Source: Macrotis lagotis
Taxonomy: Eukaryota > Chordata > Mammalia > Peramelemorphia > Peramelidae
Assembly: GCF_037893015.1 (NCBI RefSeq)
Contig: NC_133662.1
Location: 204,425,696-204,489,695 of the forward strand
Direction: 5' to 3'
Length of the DNA: 64,000 bases
Shown here: piece by piece, positions 60,263 to 64,000 of the stretch
How the letters are laid out: each line of letters opens with the position of its first letter
Numbering within the stretch: the first letter of the stretch is position 1
The notes under the pieces: model-generated
Databases searched by the model: none
Told to the model about the DNA's origin: nothing
The model's input: the letters and a program-made list of their open reading frames with translations, nothing else
Program-made: the position numbers and the translations under genes

Positions 60263-60984
60263 GTCAGATTACAGTTTAGGAGTTTCCAGTTTTATTTAGC
60301 TCAGTGAGGTTTCAAGGTAACTACTATCTCACCCTGGTCTTAATGTTTAAATTTTGTAATGGAAAACAATACATTTACTATATTTCAAACATTAAATATA
60401 ATATTTATTAAGCACCTATTGTGTATTGAGTACTGTGTAAAGAGGGGTATTTACAGAACTAAACTTTGCATAAAAAAGTTAAACAGATCTCTTTAAATAC
60501 AAATAATCATGCAAATTTTTCATTCATAATGCTGCAAGAAATTTTAAATTCTATTATGGTACTATCCTTGGCCTATGGAATTACGAAACAAAATTCTCTG
60601 TGAAGTTGTAGCATGTAAACAGACATTACTAACTAGGGAAAAAAAGGAAAGGTTACAGGGAGGAAATGAAAATAAACTCCTATATAGCACCTACAATAGT
60701 GTCAGGTTCTTGGTTAAATGTTTTCTTTTTATATTTAGTAAGTAACTTAGAGCAGATTTGGAATGCGTTTCCTTAACTTCAAGCCTAGTACTCTAAACTA
60801 CTGTGTTCCCTCACTACCACATGAATTGGGTTTTAAAAGAATGAGAAAAAAAATTCAGTGAATGAAAATAAGGAAGGGAGTATGTGATAAAAATAAGTAC
60901 TAGTAAGAGCCAAGGCCCACAATTTGGAAAGAAATTAGAGGGTAGGATGGGGTTAGTTTATATTAATAAGAAGAAAACTTATTT
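60263..60984. other. No gene; traces of L2/MIR
   Basis: TTATTAAGCACCTATTGTGT near 60407 and TATAGCACCTACAATAGTGT near 60680 are short L2/MIR-like phrases; otherwise unassigned. Confidence 0.5.
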
Positions 60985-61235
60985 AAGGGGGAAACTGGAT
61001 GGTAAAGTAGATAGAGTGCTGGACCTAGTGTTGGGAAGACTCATCTTTCTGAGTTTAAATCTGACCTCAGACACCTACCATCCATAGGAATCTGGGCAAA
61101 TCATGTAATGTTGGTCTCAGTTTCCTTATCTATGAAATGCTCTAGAGAAGGAAATGTCAAACCACTCGAGTTGTTATTGCCAAGAAATCTTCAAATATAG
61201 GCATAGTCAGAAATGACTGAAAAATGACTGAAAGA
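60985..61235 (+). mobile_element. MAR1 SINE
   Basis: GATGGTAAAGTAGATAGAGT head, GAGTTTAAATCTGACCTCAG, CAGTTTCCTTATCTATGAAA, GGAAATGTCAAACCACTCGA, tail GTCAGAAATGACTGAAAAAT. Confidence 0.88.
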
Positions 61236-61299
61236 AAACTTAGGACTAGCCAGTTGTTTTTGTAAGGGTCAATTGGCATAATTGATGAACAATCCTAAA

Positions 61300-61442
61300 T
61301 TTATAAAATACTTTTACATTTCTATACTGGTCCAACAGCCAAAGACTTTCACATGTATTTGTTGTGTACCAACAAGTCTGTGAGATAGGGAGGGCAGATG
61401 TCTTTATATTCATCTAGAGAGGAGGAAGATTAACAAATCCAA
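61300..61442 (-). mobile_element. MIR-like fragment
   Basis: ATAAAATACTTTTACATTTC through GTGAGATAGGGAGGGCAGAT and AGAGAGGAGGAAGATTAACA. Weak but in the MIR order. Confidence 0.45.
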
Positions 61443-61977
61443 TGGCGTCAGACTGACCTTACAAGAACACTATTTTCATCAGTCAATTGAGTGTTTTTTT
61501 CTATTATATTGTTCTATTTACTTCTTCAATTTAAAATTGTTTCTCTGTAGAAATAACTGAGTTGGTCCTAAAGATCAATTTGTGATAATATGTTGTGACC
61601 CGAATTTTGAGAGATTAGAATTTGCCACTTGAATCTTTTTTTTGGTTTGTTTGTTTAAAGCAAATAATCAGAATGGTGTTCTTTTCTGGCTAGGACACCC
61701 TCAGAGAGAAAACACACACACCTGAAATTCAGAGGCTGATGAACCTTGAATTCTCTTCTGTAAAGATTTGAAATCTAAAAATGTACTCATTTTAAATAGA
61801 TGGTAGTAAGGTATAGTATTTATTTCTTCATTTGAAGTTTCTATTTCATTTTTTTGTCCATTACTTTATTGGCAAACTGTCTGTCTGGATGGTCATATTA
61901 GACTAGTGTGATTTTATTGAGTAATGAAACCAGAAAACAGAACTAGAGCCTTTTAAGAAACAGAATGATCAATCCAG
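61443..61977. other. Immediate downstream flank of COL11A1
   Basis: AT/T-rich sequence with no repeat placed. Some of it may serve as downstream poly(A) elements for the distal site. A longer 3'UTR cannot be excluded. Confidence 0.45.
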
Positions 61978-61993
61978 GTAGACAAGACTTGAG

Positions 61994-61999
61994 TTTATT
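61994..61999 (-). promoter_or_regulatory. COL11A1: Distal poly(A) signal AATAAA of COL11A1
   Basis: The minus strand has AATAAA about 1.68 kb after the stop, within ATCAATAAACTCAAGTCTTG, a stretch I recall from the end of other mammalian COL11A1 mRNAs. Cleavage would fall about 15-20 bases further left. Other in-strand signals lie at 62205-62210, 63032-63037, 63116-63121 and 63271-63276, so shorter mRNA forms are possible. Confidence 0.7.
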
Positions 62000-63030
62000 G
62001 ATAAAATTCATATCTTCCTTCTGAAGGTGACAGTTACAACAAACTTGGGTTCAAAAATAAAAGATATTCTGAATGACAAATGTTCAGTTTGTAGTCTCGG
62101 TTTTTACAAGTATACTCTTTCATGATAAAAGACCAGGTGAAAATGAGTCAATGGAATCTTGTGTCAATTAATTTAACAATGAAAATAAGAAATAATAACA
62201 AACATTTATTTTCAAGTCTTACATATATTATGAAAAAAATAGTTACAAAAGGATTGTGTTTGTGAGGCTTGAATCTTAATTCTTATTGCATCTATTTGAA
62301 AAAAAAATTCAGAGGGAAAAGAAACCAAATATGTAATTTTGATGGTGACTTGTATAAATTGAGTTTAAAAATAGGCTCTTTTAATGAATAGTCCACTCAT
62401 ATGTTGCTTAGCAACTAGGTAGAATCATATGACCTATGGCCTTTATTTGAAAAAAATTAGAAATTATCATATTGGTAGGGGTGGGTATACACTATTTAGG
62501 ACAATTACTTTTTGCAATCTGGTATCCAATTCAGGAAGTCAATGCTCATCATTGATTACTTAAAAAACACAACTAACGGCACAAATTTATAAATAATTTC
62601 TTAGGTTGCAGTTTTAATATTAATGTGCATCAGAGAAGCACACTGAAAAAAATGTTCAGATGACATAGGAGGGGGGCAATGATAGAACTAACCTTTGACT
62701 GCACAAAGAATGAAACAGATCTCTTTAAATAAAAGTACTTTTCATACACATTATTTTTCTACCCCAAAATATAAAGTTGCCTCCTTTAGGTATATACAGA
62801 TTTATAATGAAATCCTGGATTCTGAAAAAACAAAAAAAAGTCTGAGGTATAGCACCATAGAACTTAACACCCTGGAGGATGCAGCTTCTGTTTGCAATTC
62901 AACAAAGATAACAACAGCAGAGAAGAGTTGATTTGAGTGTATTGCCAAAGGTCTTCCAGTTTTTTGCCACCTGAGATTTTTTGGCGACTTCAAATAACAG
63001 AGCTCTTCAACATCAATATATACAAAGGGA

Positions 63031-63080
63031 TTTTATTATTATTATTATTAATTATTATTATTATTATTAATATTATTAAC
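63031..63080. repeat. (ATT)n microsatellite inside the COL11A1 3'UTR
   Basis: Near-pure TTA/ATT triplets with one or two interruptions. On the mRNA strand this is an AAT-rich run that also creates overlapping AATAAA-like words, the first at 63032-63037. Confidence 0.9.
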
Positions 63081-63115
63081 CAGAAAATGGAGTTGGAGTC
63101 ACTGGAAATTACAGC

Positions 63116-63121
63116 TTTATT
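63116..63121 (-). promoter_or_regulatory. COL11A1: Proximal poly(A) signal AATAAA of COL11A1
   Basis: AATAAA on the minus strand within a conserved-looking stretch, about 560 bases after the stop codon. It could end a short-UTR transcript. A second candidate lies at 63271-63276 (AATAAATTGTAATTA context). Use of either is inference. Confidence 0.5.
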
Positions 63122-63676
63122 TCTCATAATACATACACAGTATTTGTTGCCATCAACAGAGTTTTGTAATTTTTATAAAGTTAGAGCCAGATGCAATTCG
63201 GAGACACATGCAAGTTTTGGAAATGGACAAAGAAAATAACAGTATAGTACTGTACATAAAATAATTACAATTTATTAAACACATCTTCTTAGCACCTCCT
63301 GTGATGGATGGGAAGGAGCACCATGTCTTTTCTATAAATATATTGGTTGTTGATGGATTTTCGTTTGTTTGTTGTTTTTTAAAAGAATAGCACCAAAGGA
63401 ATCCAAATAGGGGAAGGAGAGGAGAGAACAGGGAATGAAAAATCAACCCTAAGTTTTCCATCTCTGCCACAGTATACATGTCTTTCATGATTTTTGAATA
63501 ATTTTAAGTCATGTGATTCTGGCCCTACAAGGGCAACACATATTTTCTAAATTATACATACATACACAGCAAGACATTTTCTACACCATCCATATTCAAA
63601 ACTTGCATGTGGCATGAAGAGGGCTGCTGGTACCAAGATAAAATGTTTGTCCATTTATAAGTTCTTTGCCCTAATC

Positions 63677-64000
<324 letters not shown>

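Larger units (their letters stand above)
61978..63676 (-). other. COL11A1: COL11A1 3' untranslated region
   Basis: From the stop codon leftwards, the minus strand reads like the COL11A1 3'UTR as I remember it from other mammals. Matching stretches include GCCACATGCAAGTTTTG just after the stop, TTTAATAAATTGTAATTA near 63270, AATAAAGCTGTAATTTCC near 63110, TTTGTATATATTGATGTTG near 63015, and AATAAACTCAAGTCTTG at the far end. The last lies just before the inferred cleavage site at about 61975-61980. Conservation this far from the stop supports the long UTR being part of the same exon rather than chance. The left boundary is inferred from the last AATAAA and could be off by tens of bases. An ATT/AAT microsatellite sits inside it at 63031-63080. 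Confidence 0.8.

Noticed and set aside
63153-63488. 111-codon minus-strand frame
   Set aside because: It lies in the conserved COL11A1 3'UTR, downstream of the stop codon.

Overview
This is vertebrate nuclear DNA from a marsupial, probably an Australian one. It is AT-rich, has no bacterial or viral gene organisation, and is packed with repeats. Marsupial origin rests on many copies of a tRNA-derived, A-tailed SINE of the WSINE1 type, MAR1 SINEs whose 3' tails resemble the RTE-BovB LINE, several marsupial-type L1 elements, and old L2, L3/CR1 and MIR copies. Family names come from recall and were not checked against a repeat library. The Australian assignment is weaker than the marsupial one.

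Only one functional host gene is visible, at the right edge. On the minus strand, 63677-63823 encodes the last 48 residues of collagen alpha-1(XI) (COL11A1), ending in the fibrillar-collagen C-propeptide terminus GPVCFLG. A splice acceptor with a pyrimidine tract precedes it. A roughly 1.7-kb 3'UTR runs left to about 61978 and carries several poly(A) signals. Everything to the left is therefore DNA downstream of COL11A1; in human this is the gene-poor interval towards OLFM3.

Region by region: 1-2640, old SINE fragments and unassigned AT-rich DNA. 2645-6115, an L1 with ORF1 and the ORF2 C-terminus but no reverse-transcriptase core. 6430-13490, L2, L3, MIR and MAR1 fossils. 13510-15372, a 5'-truncated L1 holding a SINE and a perfect 31-bp inverted repeat. 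15500-18120, MIR/MAR1 copies and unassigned DNA. 18120-24165, an RTE-BovB copy split by a 5.5-kb L1. 24278-33470, a SINE, L3, MIR and L2 copies. 33610-35275, an L1 inside a MAR1 SINE. 35490-39995, SINEs and a long L2. 40000-41620, a processed pseudogene of CTH (cystathionine gamma-lyase). 43206-44480, a processed pseudogene of POU5F1 (OCT4). 44600-49440, mostly SINEs. 49750-52835, an L1 with matching target-site duplications but little ORF2. 53185-54954, a minus-strand L1 with two SINEs. 55000-61975, L2, MIR and MAR1 copies plus unassigned DNA.

No operon-like or novel multi-gene system was found. The least routine signals are the hairpin-templated changes inside two L1 copies, the repeated loss of the RT core from 5'-complete L1s, a SINE lying inside the target-site duplication of an L1, and two intronless copies of well-known host genes.
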